In this document: positions 29,235-37,553 of the stretch, piece by piece
Layout of the letters: every line of letters begins with the position of its first letter
How positions within the stretch are numbered: position 1 is the stretch's first letter
Source of the DNA: Rhizobium sp. 16-449-1b
Lineage (GTDB): Bacteria > Pseudomonadota > Alphaproteobacteria > Rhizobiales > Rhizobiaceae
Length of the DNA: 64,000 bases
Direction of reading: 5' to 3'
NCBI RefSeq assembly: GCF_017741935.1
Contig: NZ_JAGHMH010000028.1
Coordinates: 62,001-126,000, forward strand
Program-made: the position numbers and the translations under genes
The notes under the pieces: generated by a model
Told to the model about the DNA's origin: nothing
Databases searched by the model: none
The model's input: the letters and a program-made list of their open reading frames with translations, nothing else

Positions 29235-31331
29235 ATGGCGGCAACCGTCCGGCTTCTGGATAACCGTTGGGATGACTCGTACGCTGCAGGGCTGGATGAG
29301 CCCGGGAAGCTGCTCTATCGCTCGAACCTGCTGGGCGCCGACAAGCGCATCACTAACTATGGCGGCGGCAACACCTCTGCCAAGGTCATGGAAACCGACC
29401 CGCTGACCGGCGAAAAGGTCAAGGTTCTCTGGGTCAAGGGTTCGGGCGGCGACGTCGGCACCATCAAGCTCGACGGCTTCGCCACCCTCTACCAGGACAA
29501 GCTGGATTCGCTGAAGAGCATCTACAAGGGTGTTGAAGACGAAGACCGCATGGTCGGCTTCCTCCCCCATTGCACCTACAATCTCAACAGCCGCGCCGCC
29601 TCGATCGACACGCCGCTGCATGGTTTCGTGCCCTTCACGCATGTCGACCACATGCATCCCGATGCGATCATCGCGATCGCCGCTTCGAAGAACTCCAAGG
29701 AGCTGACCCAGCAGATCTTCGGCGCTGACATCGGTTGGCTGCCCTGGCGCCGTCCGGGCTTCCAGCTCGGCCTCGACCTTGAAGCTTTCGTCAAGGCGAA
29801 CCCGAATTCCAAGGGCGTCGTGCTCGAAAGCCACGGTCTCTTCACCTGGGCCAACGATGCCAAGGCCTGCTACGAGCTGACGCTCGAGATCATCAACAAG
29901 GCGATCGTCTGGTTTGCGGAGAAGACCGAAGGCAAGACGATCTTCGGCGGTACCGCCACCGAAAGCTTGGCGGCCGAACAGCGCCGCGCCATCGCCGCCC
30001 GCCTGATGCCCGAAATCCGCGGCCGCATCGGCAAGGCGGAACGCAAGCTCGGCCATTTCGACGACCAGGACGCCGTTCTCGAATTCGTCAACTCGAAGAA
30101 CCTCCAGCCGCTCGGCGCGCTCGGCACCAGCTGCCCCGACCACTTCCTGCGCACCAAGATCCGCCCGCTGATCGTCGATTTCGACCCGGCAAAGCCGGAT
30201 GTGGATGCCATTGTTGCCGGTCTCGACAAGGCGCTGGAAGACTACCGCGCCGATTACGCGCGCTACTACAACGACTGCAAGCATGACAATTCGCCCGCCA
30301 TGCGCGACGCGAACCCGGTCATCTTCCTCGTTCCCGGCGTCGGCATGCTGTCCTTTGCCCGCGACAAGGCAACGGCGCGCATTGCCAGCGAGTTCTATGT
30401 CAACGCCATCAATGTGATGCGCGGCGCCTCGACCGTCTCCGAATATCAGGGGCTGCCTGAACAGGAAGCCTTCGACATCGAATACTGGCTGCTCGAAGAA
30501 GCCAAGCTTCAGCGCATGCCGAAGCCGAAGAGCCTGGCCGGCAAGGTTGCCTTCGTCACCGGCGGCGCCGGCGGCATCGGCCGCGCGACGGCTGCCCGGC
30601 TGATCGGCGAAGGTGCCTGCGTGGTTCTGGCCGATATCGACCAGGAAGCGCTCGACAGCACGAAGGCCGACTTCGCCAAGCAGTTCGGCGCCGATGCCGT
30701 TCGCGGCGTCAAGCTCGACGTGACCAAGGAAGACGGCGTGATCTCGTCCTTCGCAGAAGCTTGCGTCGAGTTCGGCGGCGTCGATATCCTCGTCTCGAAC
30801 GCTGGTATTGCGTCGTCCGCGCCTATCGAAAGCACCGAGCTTTCGATGTGGAACAAGAACATCGACATTCTGGCGACCGGTTACTTCCTCGTTTCGCGCG
30901 AAGCCTTCCGTCTGTTCCGCAAGCAGGACCTCGGCGGCAACGTCGTGTTCGTCGCCTCCAAGAACGGCCTGGCATCGTCTCCGAACGCGGCCGCCTACTG
31001 CACGGCCAAGGCTGCCGAGATTCATCTCGCCCGTTGCCTGGCGCTAGAAGGCGCGGAAGCCGGCATTCGCGTCAACACTGTCAACCCGGATGCGGTCCTG
31101 CGCGGATCGAAGATCTGGAATGGCGAGTGGCGCGAGCAGCGTGCGGCCTCGTCGAAGATCGAGATCAACGAGCTGGAGGAGCACTATCGCAAACGCTCCA
31201 TGCTGAAGCTCAACGTCTTCCCTGAGGACATCGCCGAAGCGATCTACTTCCTGGCGTCCGATCTCTCGGCAAAGTCCACCGGCAACATCATCAATGTCGA
31301 TGCCGGCAACGCACAGAGCTTCCCGCGCTGA
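29235..31331 (+). CDS. rhaD: Bifunctional rhamnulose-1-phosphate aldolase / lactaldehyde dehydrogenase RhaD
   Basis: Fusion enzyme of 698 residues. The N-terminal class II aldolase domain (about 1-400) has zinc-binding histidines in THVDHMHPDA and ESHGLFTW and cleaves rhamnulose-1-phosphate to DHAP and L-lactaldehyde. The C-terminal SDR domain (about 430-698) has the nucleotide motif VTGGAGGIG, SNAGIASS, and the catalytic YCTAKAAE, and probably oxidises lactaldehyde. This RhaD-type fusion is known from rhizobia and other bacteria. GGAGG lies 6 bases before the start. It is the first gene of the plus-strand half of the rha locus. Confidence 0.95.
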   Translation: MAATVRLLDNRWDDSYAAGLDEPGKLLYRSNLLGADKRITNYGGGNTSAKVMETDPLTGEKVKVLWVKGSGGDVGTIKLDGFATLYQDKLDSLKSIYKGVEDEDRMVGFLPHCTYNLNSRAASIDTPLHGFVPFTHVDHMHPDAIIAIAASKNSKELTQQIFGADIGWLPWRRPGFQLGLDLEAFVKANPNSKGVVLESHGLFTWANDAKACYELTLEIINKAIVWFAEKTEGKTIFGGTATESLAAEQRRAIAARLMPEIRGRIGKAERKLGHFDDQDAVLEFVNSKNLQPLGALGTSCPDHFLRTKIRPLIVDFDPAKPDVDAIVAGLDKALEDYRADYARYYNDCKHDNSPAMRDANPVIFLVPGVGMLSFARDKATARIASEFYVNAINVMRGASTVSEYQGLPEQEAFDIEYWLLEEAKLQRMPKPKSLAGKVAFVTGGAGGIGRATAARLIGEGACVVLADIDQEALDSTKADFAKQFGADAVRGVKLDVTKEDGVISSFAEACVEFGGVDILVSNAGIASSAPIESTELSMWNKNIDILATGYFLVSREAFRLFRKQDLGGNVVFVASKNGLASSPNAAAYCTAKAAEIHLARCLALEGAEAGIRVNTVNPDAVLRGSKIWNGEWREQRAASSKIEINELEEHYRKRSMLKLNVFPEDIAEAIYFLASDLSAKSTGNIINVDAGNAQSFPR

Positions 31332-31334
31332 TCG

Positions 31335-31493
31335 CTACCGCCGGAGGATCACCCATACTGCATGGATGATCCCCGGCACGTAGCCGCACAGCGTCAGCAG
31401 TATGTTTAGCCAGAACTGCAGGCCGATACCGACCTGCAGGAATACGCCGACAGGTGGCAGGATGATCGCGAAAAGAATGCGTATGATGTCCAA
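31335..31493 (-). CDS. Pmp3/YqaE family small membrane protein
   Basis: Gene of only 52 codons, hidden on the opposite strand between rhaD and rhaI. The start is TTG at 31493 with GAGG 5 bases upstream. The product has the full Pmp3/YqaE pattern: MDIIRILFAIILPPVGVFL, then GLQFWLNILLTL, CGYVPGIIHAVWVI and a basic end LRR. It forms two membrane helices joined by a short loop containing the conserved Pro-Pro-x-Gly. Pmp3 proteins affect membrane potential and salt tolerance and are often stress-induced. The minus strand upstream has CGAAC-N17-CGTT (31532-31557), one base off the EcfG consensus. The gene ends 3 bases from the rhaD stop (convergent). Confidence 0.9.
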   Translation of the reverse strand: MDIIRILFAIILPPVGVFLQVGIGLQFWLNILLTLCGYVPGIIHAVWVILRR

Positions 31494-31577
31494 GGTCGCC
31501 TCGTTATTGATTTAGCTATTTCACGCATTGAAACGCGGACAGGAGCCGTTTGGTTCGATGCGAAGAGGGAGGAACTG

Positions 31578-32870
31578 ATGGCCGAGACCAAAATCGCGCA
31601 GGATGTGATTGCGCAGGAAAACGACAAGTGCGCATCCGCGCTCAAATCCGATTACGAAGCGCTTGGCGCCAATCTGTCGCGCCGTGGCGTGGACATTGAA
31701 GCGATCACGCGCCGCGTCTCCGAATTCTTCGTCGCCGTTCCATCCTGGGGCGTCGGCACCGGCGGCACGCGCTTTGCCCGCTTCCCCGGCACCGGCGAGC
31801 CGCGCGGCATCTTCGACAAGCTGGACGACTGCTCCGTCATCAACGAGCTCACCCGCGCCACGCCGAACGTCTCGCTCCACATTCCGTGGGACAAGACCGA
31901 CGTCAAGGAACTGAAGGCGAAGGGCGACCAGCTCGGCCTCGGTTTCGACGCGATGAACTCCAACACCTTCTCCGACGCGCCCGGCCAGGCCCATTCCTAC
32001 AAGTATGGTTCACTCAGCCACACCGACGCGGCGACCCGCGCGCAGGCCGTCGAGCACAACATCGAATGCATCGAGATCGGCAAGGCGATCGGCTCCAAAG
32101 CGCTGACCGTCTGGGTTGGCGACGGCTCGAACTTCCCGGGCCAGAGCAATTTCACCCGCTCCTTCGAACGCTACCTCGCCTCGATGGCCGACATCTACAA
32201 GGCGCTGCCTGACGATTGGAAGCTGTTTTCCGAGCACAAGATGTACGAGCCGGCCTTCTACTCGACCGTCGTGCAGGACTGGGGCACCAACTATCTGATC
32301 GCCCAGACGCTCGGGCCGAAGGCGCATTGCCTGGTGGACCTCGGCCACCATGCGCCGAACACCAATATCGAGATGATCGTCGCCCGTCTGATCCAGTTCG
32401 GCAAGCTCGGCGGCTTCCACTTCAACGACTCGAAGTATGGCGACGACGACCTCGATGCCGGTTCGATCGAGCCCTACCGCCTGTTCCTCGTCTTCAACGA
32501 ACTGGTCGAGGCCGAGCAGCGCGGCGTCAACGACTTCAACCCGGCCCATATGATCGACCAGTCGCACAATGTCACCGACCCGATCGAAAGCCTGATCAAC
32601 AGCGCCAACGAAATCCGCCGCGCCTATGCGCAGGCCCTGATCGTCGACCGCAAGGCGCTGGCAGGCTTCCAGGATGAGAACGATGCCTTGATGGCGACGG
32701 AGACGCTGAAGCGCGGTTATCGCACCGATGTCGAGCCGATCCTGGCGGAGGCCCGCCGCCGTGCCGGCGGCGCGATCGATCCGGTTGCCACCTACCGTGC
32801 CAGCGGCTATCGCAAGAAGGTTGCCGCGGAACGCCCGGCGTCCGTCGGCGGCAGCGGCGGCATCATCTGA
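31578..32870 (+). CDS. rhaI: L-rhamnose isomerase RhaI
   Basis: Isomerase of 430 residues converting L-rhamnose to L-rhamnulose, of the xylose-isomerase-like TIM-barrel type found in Pseudomonas stutzeri and rhizobia, not the E. coli RhaA type. Metal and substrate residues are seen in WVGDGSNFPGQ, FSEHKMYEPAFYS, LVDLGHHAPNTN and FHFNDSKYGDDDLDAGS. GAGGAAC lies 6 bases before the start. It follows rhaD by 246 bases that contain the antisense Pmp3 gene, so it may also have its own promoter. A strong terminator follows. Confidence 0.95.
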   Translation: MAETKIAQDVIAQENDKCASALKSDYEALGANLSRRGVDIEAITRRVSEFFVAVPSWGVGTGGTRFARFPGTGEPRGIFDKLDDCSVINELTRATPNVSLHIPWDKTDVKELKAKGDQLGLGFDAMNSNTFSDAPGQAHSYKYGSLSHTDAATRAQAVEHNIECIEIGKAIGSKALTVWVGDGSNFPGQSNFTRSFERYLASMADIYKALPDDWKLFSEHKMYEPAFYSTVVQDWGTNYLIAQTLGPKAHCLVDLGHHAPNTNIEMIVARLIQFGKLGGFHFNDSKYGDDDLDAGSIEPYRLFLVFNELVEAEQRGVNDFNPAHMIDQSHNVTDPIESLINSANEIRRAYAQALIVDRKALAGFQDENDALMATETLKRGYRTDVEPILAEARRRAGGAIDPVATYRASGYRKKVAAERPASVGGSGGII

Positions 32871-32886
32871 GGTCGAAGAATTGCTT

Positions 32887-32919
32887 GAGCCGCCGCGACG
32901 ATCGCGGCGGCTCTTTTTT
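32887..32919 (+). terminator. Rho-independent terminator of rhaI
   Basis: Eleven-base perfect stem GAGCCGCCGCG / CGCGGCGGCTC with a 5-base loop, immediately followed by TTTTTT (32914-32919). It lies 17 bases after the rhaI stop and also separates rhaI from the convergent SMP-30 gene. Confidence 0.93.
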
Positions 32920-32920
32920 A

Positions 32921-33964
32921 CTAGACGGCGCCGCGCGTCTCGACATAGAGCGCATAGACCGAATGGCTGGAAGCCATGTAGAGGCGGTTCTTCTTCGGCC
33001 CGCCGAAGACGAGGTTCGGGCAACGTTCCGGCAGCTTGATGAAGCCGATTGCCTTGCCGGCCTTGTTGAAGATTTTCACGCCGTTGAGATCTTCCGGCTT
33101 GGCGCCGGCCGCACCCGAAGAGCCCCATCCGCACCACAGGTTGCCGTCGACATCGACCTTGAAGCCGTCGAGGCCGCCATTGTCGTCGGCGGTGATCAGC
33201 GCCTTCTTGTTGGAAAGCGAAAAGCCATCCTTGGCGACGTCATAGGACCAGACGATGCGATAGGGCTGTGCACGGCCTTCGACGATATAGAGCTTCTTCT
33301 CGTCTTCCGAGAAGGCGAGGCCATTCGGACCCTTCAGCTCGTCGGTGACGAGGCTGAGCTTCCCATCCGGCGAGATGCGATAGACCGAATGCGGCAGTTC
33401 CGGTTCGGCCTTGTCGCCTTCCCATTCGCCGGCAATGCCGAAGGTCGGGTCGGTGAACCAGATCGAGCCGTCCGACTTGCAGACGATGTCGTTCGGCGAG
33501 TTAAGCTTCTTGCCCTTGTAATTATCGGCCAGTACGGTGATCGAGCCATCATATTCGGTGCGGGTGACGCGGCGCGTCAGGTGCTCGCACGACAAAAGCC
33601 GGCCCTGCATGTCGCGGGCATGGCCGTTCGAATAGTTCGAATTCGGGTTGAAGACGCTCCAGGTCTCGTTGGTCTCGTCGTACTTCATGACCCGGTTGTT
33701 CGGCACGTCACTGACGAGAAGATAACGACCATCGCCGAACCAGACAGGGCCCTCCAGCCAGCGTGCGCCGGTGGCGACCTGTTCCAGCGAAGAGCTGGCG
33801 ACGCGATATTTGGCAAAGCTAGGGTCGAGAACCTGAATGGCCGGATCCGGATAGATTGGCGATGGGGTGAAGCCGATCGACTGTGCGGCTGCGACCTTCG
33901 GCAGAACGGCGCCCGCCAGCGCGGCTCCGGACATGGCAATGACGTTGCGGCGTGTGTAAACCAC
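32921..33964 (-). CDS. SMP-30/gluconolactonase-family protein with Tat-like signal
   Basis: Predicted six-bladed beta-propeller lactonase of 347 residues. The N-terminus, TRRNVIAMSGAALAGAVLPKV, is Tat-like (twin Arg, hydrophobic stretch, AAAQ cleavage), suggesting export folded. The family motifs are LEGPVWFGDGRYLLVSDVPN, NSPNDIVCKSDGSIWFTDPTFG, GPNGLAFSEDEK and DGFKVDVDGNLWCG, which supply the metal ligands Glu, Asn and Asp. The start is GTG at 33964 with GAGG upstream. It may hydrolyse a sugar lactone. Standing next to the rhamnose genes is suggestive only, since it is convergent and separated by a terminator. Confidence 0.9.
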   Translation of the reverse strand: MVYTRRNVIAMSGAALAGAVLPKVAAAQSIGFTPSPIYPDPAIQVLDPSFAKYRVASSSLEQVATGARWLEGPVWFGDGRYLLVSDVPNNRVMKYDETNETWSVFNPNSNYSNGHARDMQGRLLSCEHLTRRVTRTEYDGSITVLADNYKGKKLNSPNDIVCKSDGSIWFTDPTFGIAGEWEGDKAEPELPHSVYRISPDGKLSLVTDELKGPNGLAFSEDEKKLYIVEGRAQPYRIVWSYDVAKDGFSLSNKKALITADDNGGLDGFKVDVDGNLWCGWGSSGAAGAKPEDLNGVKIFNKAGKAIGFIKLPERCPNLVFGGPKKNRLYMASSHSVYALYVETRGAV

Positions 33965-34414
33965 TAAGCATCCTCAATATGATTTGTGTCAAAAGGACCC
34001 ACGGGCTCGCGGGCTGCGATCAAAATCGTGATCACGCGCTCATGTATGTTGACCTATACGTGTGCCGCAATGACACTTTTAGGTCATTCAGCCGACTGGT
34101 TAATCAGCCGTGACCAGAACACCGTCGATAACATGACGGAAAATTAGACAGCATAAATATATGCTTATGCTTTCACACCGACATGCTTTGACAAAACGCA
34201 TCTCTACTGTCGATTCTATTCGCTTGGCTTGGCAAGGTCAGATTTCTTTAATGATAAGCGCCTAGGTTGAAGCCACAATATCGTGGATGTCTCCCCGATG
34301 TTTTGCGCATGATGCGTTGTCTCACCGTTTTCTGATGTCATTTTTTCTTGCGACCGAGGTCCCCTCGACCGCAGGCGGCCCGATGCCATTTCACCACGAT
34401 TTCCAAGGTGCCTC
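33965..34414. other. 450-base divergent intergenic region (SMP-30 / chemoreceptor)
   Basis: No gene is supported here. It holds the promoters of both flanking genes. At 34050-34086 an imperfect inverted repeat (TGACCTA ... TAGGTCA, with inner GTGT/ACAC) could be an operator. A TTGACA at about 34188-34193 could be the -35 of the chemoreceptor gene, but no good -10 follows. The stretch 34140-34260 is relatively AT-rich. Confidence 0.5.
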
Positions 34415-36361
34415 ATGTTGAAAAACCTGAAGATAAAAACCAAATTCCTTATGGCTATTGCCATGCTCGGCCTCGTTTCCATGGCAGGCCTGCTGTACCT
34501 CACCGACAAGTTCAGCGCGGCCAATCAGCAGTATACCGGCTTCCTTCAGAACGAGAGCCAAGCGGCGACCTTCAGCGCCCGCGCGGCAGCAGGCATCTGG
34601 ACATCCACGACATGGCTGAGCCGCGCTGTCGCGCAGCAGCCCGGTTCCCCCGCCTTCGACAATATCTCCAAGCGTTTTGCCACGGAATTCGACGGCGCGC
34701 GCAAGCGCCTCGCGCAGGTGTCGGAGCTGGTCCCCAGCCGCAAGAGCGCGATCGACGAACTGCTTGCCGGCGCCGATGGCCTGAAGTCGCTCGGCGATCA
34801 GCTTCTTGCTGCGCACGCCGCCGGAAACGCAGAGCAGACGCAACAGCTTTCCACAAAGCTAGATGATACGATCATTGGCCTCTCGCCCAAGTTCGGCGCC
34901 AACAACAAGGCAATGGCGGATCTACTGGAACAAGGAGGCAGCCAGCTCTCGGCTTCCGTTTCCTCTACCATCTTCTACACCCTTGTCGGCATTACGTTTG
35001 GTGTTATCGCTGCAATCGCCTTTGCCATGGTCATCGCCCAGAAGGGTGTGACGACGCCGATGGCGAAGCTTCGCGAACGCATGGAAACGCTTGCTTCCGG
35101 CGAGACCGGCAAAGAGGTTGACGGTCTCGATCGACGCGACGAGATCGGCCAGATGGCTGCAGCAGTTGCCGTGTTCCGGACCAATGCGATCGACCGCATG
35201 CGCATCGAGCAGCAGGCGGAAGCCACCCGCTCGATGAGCGAGAGCGAACGCCTTGAGCGCGAAGCGGAGAAGGCCAATGAGGCGGCCAACCTGCAGCGAG
35301 CAGTCAAGGCTCTGGGCGGCGCGCTCGGCAATCTCGCCGATGGCGATCTGAATTGCCGTATCGACATGCCGTTCACCGGTGACCTCGATATGCTTCGCCA
35401 GGACTTCAACGCCGCGATCTCCAAGCTCAATAACGCGCTTCAAGCGGTTGGCGCCAATGCGAGCGCCATCAGTGCAGGGTCGAGCCAGATCCGCGCCTCC
35501 GCCGACGACCTTTCCAAGCGTACCGAGCAGCAGGCAGCCTCCGTTGAGGAGACCGCTGCGGCACTCGAGCAGATCACGACGACGGTCAAGGATGCAGCAG
35601 GGCGCGCAAGCGACGCCAGCCAGCTTGTCGCCAAGACGCGTGAAGCAGCCGAACGCTCCGGCGAAGTCGTGCGCAACGCCGTCACCGCGATGCACCTGAT
35701 CGAGCAGTCCTCGAACGAGATCAGCAACATCATCGGCGTGATCGACGATATCGCGTTCCAGACGAACCTTCTCGCCCTCAATGCCGGCGTGGAAGCCGCC
35801 CGTGCCGGTGAGGCAGGCAAGGGCTTCGCGGTCGTCGCTCAGGAAGTCCGTGAACTGGCACAGCGTTCGGCGCGCGCCGCCAAGGAGATCAAGGCGCTGA
35901 TCACCGCCTCGGGTTCGCAGGTTGAGTCCGGCGTGGAACTGGTCGGCGAAGCCGGCAAGGCTCTCGATGCGATCGTCGCCGAAGTGCAGGAGATCAATCG
36001 CCATGTTCACGCGATCGCCGAAGCGTCGCGCGAGCAGTCCCTCGGCCTGCAGGAGATCAACACGGCCGTGAACACCATGGACGAAGGCACGCAGAAGAAT
36101 GCTGCCATGGTCGAGGAAACGACCGCGGCGAGCCACAGCCTCGCGCATGAAGCCATGGCGCTGTCTCAGCTCATGGCGCAGTTCAAGCTGGACGGGGGCG
36201 CCGTTGCGAACCAGGGACGCCCGAGTTTTGCCAAGCCTGCGGCGACAACCGCCAGCCACGGCCCCGTCGCCTCGCCGGCACGGCAGCTTGGCCAGAAGTT
36301 GACCAACGCGTTTCGCGGAAACGCCGCGCTCAAGCAAGAGCCGGAATGGTCTGAATTCTGA
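34415..36361 (+). CDS. Methyl-accepting chemotaxis protein with C-terminal pentapeptide
   Basis: Transmembrane chemoreceptor of 648 residues. TM1 (about 8-29), a helical periplasmic ligand domain (about 30-185), TM2 (about 186-208), HAMP (about 209-262, with TPMAKLRERM and DEIGQMA), a linker coiled coil, and the signalling domain with its tip IDDIAFQTNLLALNAGVEAARAG (about 447-470). The last five residues, EWSEF, match the x-Trp-x-x-Phe tether that docks CheR/CheB in high-abundance receptors such as Tar. The ligand is unknown. AAGGTG precedes the start. A terminator follows within 20 bases, so it is monocistronic. Confidence 0.94.
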   Translation: MLKNLKIKTKFLMAIAMLGLVSMAGLLYLTDKFSAANQQYTGFLQNESQAATFSARAAAGIWTSTTWLSRAVAQQPGSPAFDNISKRFATEFDGARKRLAQVSELVPSRKSAIDELLAGADGLKSLGDQLLAAHAAGNAEQTQQLSTKLDDTIIGLSPKFGANNKAMADLLEQGGSQLSASVSSTIFYTLVGITFGVIAAIAFAMVIAQKGVTTPMAKLRERMETLASGETGKEVDGLDRRDEIGQMAAAVAVFRTNAIDRMRIEQQAEATRSMSESERLEREAEKANEAANLQRAVKALGGALGNLADGDLNCRIDMPFTGDLDMLRQDFNAAISKLNNALQAVGANASAISAGSSQIRASADDLSKRTEQQAASVEETAAALEQITTTVKDAAGRASDASQLVAKTREAAERSGEVVRNAVTAMHLIEQSSNEISNIIGVIDDIAFQTNLLALNAGVEAARAGEAGKGFAVVAQEVRELAQRSARAAKEIKALITASGSQVESGVELVGEAGKALDAIVAEVQEINRHVHAIAEASREQSLGLQEINTAVNTMDEGTQKNAAMVEETTAASHSLAHEAMALSQLMAQFKLDGGAVANQGRPSFAKPAATTASHGPVASPARQLGQKLTNAFRGNAALKQEPEWSEF

Positions 36362-36377
36362 CCTGTATCGCTTAGAG

Positions 36378-36405
36378 AACGGAGCCTGAAAGGCTCCGTT
36401 TTTTT
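36378..36405 (+). terminator. Rho-independent terminator of the chemoreceptor gene
   Basis: Ten-base stem AACGGAGCCT / AGGCTCCGTT with loop GAA, followed by a run of T, beginning 17 bases after the stop codon. Confidence 0.92.
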
Positions 36406-36454
36406 ATGCAGACGCACCGCGCGATAGCCGGCATCGGCGTGGATCGCCAAAAAC

Positions 36455-36484
36455 AAAAAAGCCGCCGCCAATGTGGCGACGGCT
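36455..36484 (-). terminator. Rho-independent terminator of the small Cys-tail protein gene
   Basis: Stem AGCCGCCGCCA / TGGCGACGGCT (one mismatch, loop ATG), followed on the minus strand by TTTTTT (36455-36460). It serves the minus-strand gene ending at 36511. Confidence 0.85.
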
Positions 36485-36510
36485 TTCGGGGGGCAGGGAA
36501 GCCCAAGACG

Positions 36511-36720
36511 TTAGCAATAGCTGCAGATCGCGGCCGGATTGCTCTTGATGACGTCGATGAATTTCTTGACCGGATTGGCGCGCTGTTCGCGCTTTACCGC
36601 CGCCGTCTCCAGGAGCCGCTTGAAATCTTCAAGCTTCACGCCATCGGCGCGCATCACCATGGCGATCAGGGGGTCGCGAAGGGCTTCGGATATCGTCAGG
36701 TCGTCTCTGGTCTTTCTCAT
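36511..36720 (-). CDS. Small conserved-looking protein with CSYC tail
   Basis: Protein of 69 residues with AAGGAGG 7 bases before the start and its own terminator, so the gene looks real. It is highly charged and mostly helical (LTISEALRDPLIAMVMRADG, then LEDFKRLLETAAVKR) and ends NPAAICSYC, a C-x-x-C at the extreme C-terminus that could bind metal or form a disulfide. I do not recognise a family. It diverges from the TetR gene, and the palindromes between them may control both. Confidence 0.75.
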   Translation of the reverse strand: MRKTRDDLTISEALRDPLIAMVMRADGVKLEDFKRLLETAAVKREQRANPVKKFIDVIKSNPAAICSYC

Positions 36721-36807
36721 GGCTCAGTCCTCCTTTCGTGGGCGGTCGCCCGTGTTCCACTTCGGCCGCGCTGCCCTCTCGGCAATTGACTTCCGCGAAA
36801 AGTGGTG

Positions 36808-36847
36808 TTACCGGTAAGTAACAATGCATTTGTTACCGATCGGTCAC
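36808..36847. promoter_or_regulatory. Two palindromes between divergent small gene and TetR gene
   Basis: TTACCGGTAA (36808-36817) and GTTACCGATCGGTCAC (36832-36847, with core ACCGATCGGT) are spaced 24 bases centre to centre. Both share the half-site TTACCG. Palindromes of this ACCG-type next to a TetR gene are typical autorepressor operators. Confidence 0.65.
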
Positions 36848-36851
36848 ATGG

Positions 36852-37475
36852 ATGTCAAGGACATTGTCCGCAGAAAAATCAAAAACTTCGACAGCTATTC
36901 TGCCTGCAGGCACTGATGAAAAGATCCCTCCTAGGGAACGTATCGTCTCGACCGCGGCGGAGCTTTTTCGTGAGCACGGGATCCGTGGCATCGGCGTCGA
37001 TGCCATCGCCGAAGGCGCTCTTACAAACAAGATGACGCTCTACCGGCACTTCGGATCGAAGGACGAGCTGGTATGCGAAACCCTGCGCCGCGCCTCCGAA
37101 AAAGCCGAAGCGATCTGGCGCGAGCTGGAAGCCACGCATCCCGACGATGCCCGCGCCCAGCTGCTTGCCTGGATCGAGCTCCGGACACAGAGCCTTTGCG
37201 GCGATCAGGTCGGCTGCGATCTTGCAAACGCGGCGATCGAGCTCAAGGGTGAAGGCCACCCCGCCTATAGCGTCATTGAACGCCATAAGGCAGAGCAACG
37301 CGACAGGCTCGAGGCACTCTGTCTCGCCGCCGGCGCGCGCGAACCGCAGCTGCTGGCAGACACGCTGACCCTGCTTCTCGAAGGCGCCCGTGTCACCCGT
37401 CAGTCGATGGGCAAGGACAACTGTTGCGGCCACTTCTCCAAGGCATGCAACGCCGCTGTTGCGGCGTTTGCCTGA
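36852..37475 (+). CDS. TetR-family transcriptional regulator
   Basis: Repressor of 207 residues. The helix-turn-helix spans about 28-75: RIVSTAAELFREHGIRGIGVDAIA, then TNKMTLYRHFGSKDELV. The C-terminal ligand domain is unassigned and ends in a cysteine-rich stretch (KDNCCGHFSKACNA). The start is uncertain: ATG at 36852 lacks a ribosome site, while TTG at 36864 has AAGGA upstream. It abuts the palindrome at 36832-36847, so it probably represses itself. Its other target may be the divergent 69-residue protein. Confidence 0.88.
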   Translation: MSRTLSAEKSKTSTAILPAGTDEKIPPRERIVSTAAELFREHGIRGIGVDAIAEGALTNKMTLYRHFGSKDELVCETLRRASEKAEAIWRELEATHPDDARAQLLAWIELRTQSLCGDQVGCDLANAAIELKGEGHPAYSVIERHKAEQRDRLEALCLAAGAREPQLLADTLTLLLEGARVTRQSMGKDNCCGHFSKACNAAVAAFA

Positions 37476-37493
37476 CCGCTGGTCTCTAAGCTT

Positions 37494-37518
37494 GGAACTT
37501 TCGTGAGGGCAACTCGTT
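37494..37518 (+). promoter_or_regulatory. EcfG-type general-stress promoter
   Basis: GGAAC (37494-37498), 16 bases, CGTT (37515-37518), an exact consensus match with the same spacing as the one at 10774. It lies 36 bases before the ATG of the 62-residue protein, which rules out the upstream in-frame GTG at 37503 as start because that would fall inside the promoter. Confidence 0.72.
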
Positions 37519-37553
37519 TTCAACCAGATGTGGAAACACGGTTGAGCGAGAAG

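Noticed and set aside
29082..31025. 647-codon open frame on the minus strand
   Set aside because: Antisense to rhaD, which has clear aldolase and SDR motifs. The product is compositionally odd and also overlaps the rha promoter region.
36727..36757. Possible EcfG promoter upstream of the 69-residue gene
   Set aside because: GTTCC is present on the plus strand but AACG is absent at either allowed spacing.
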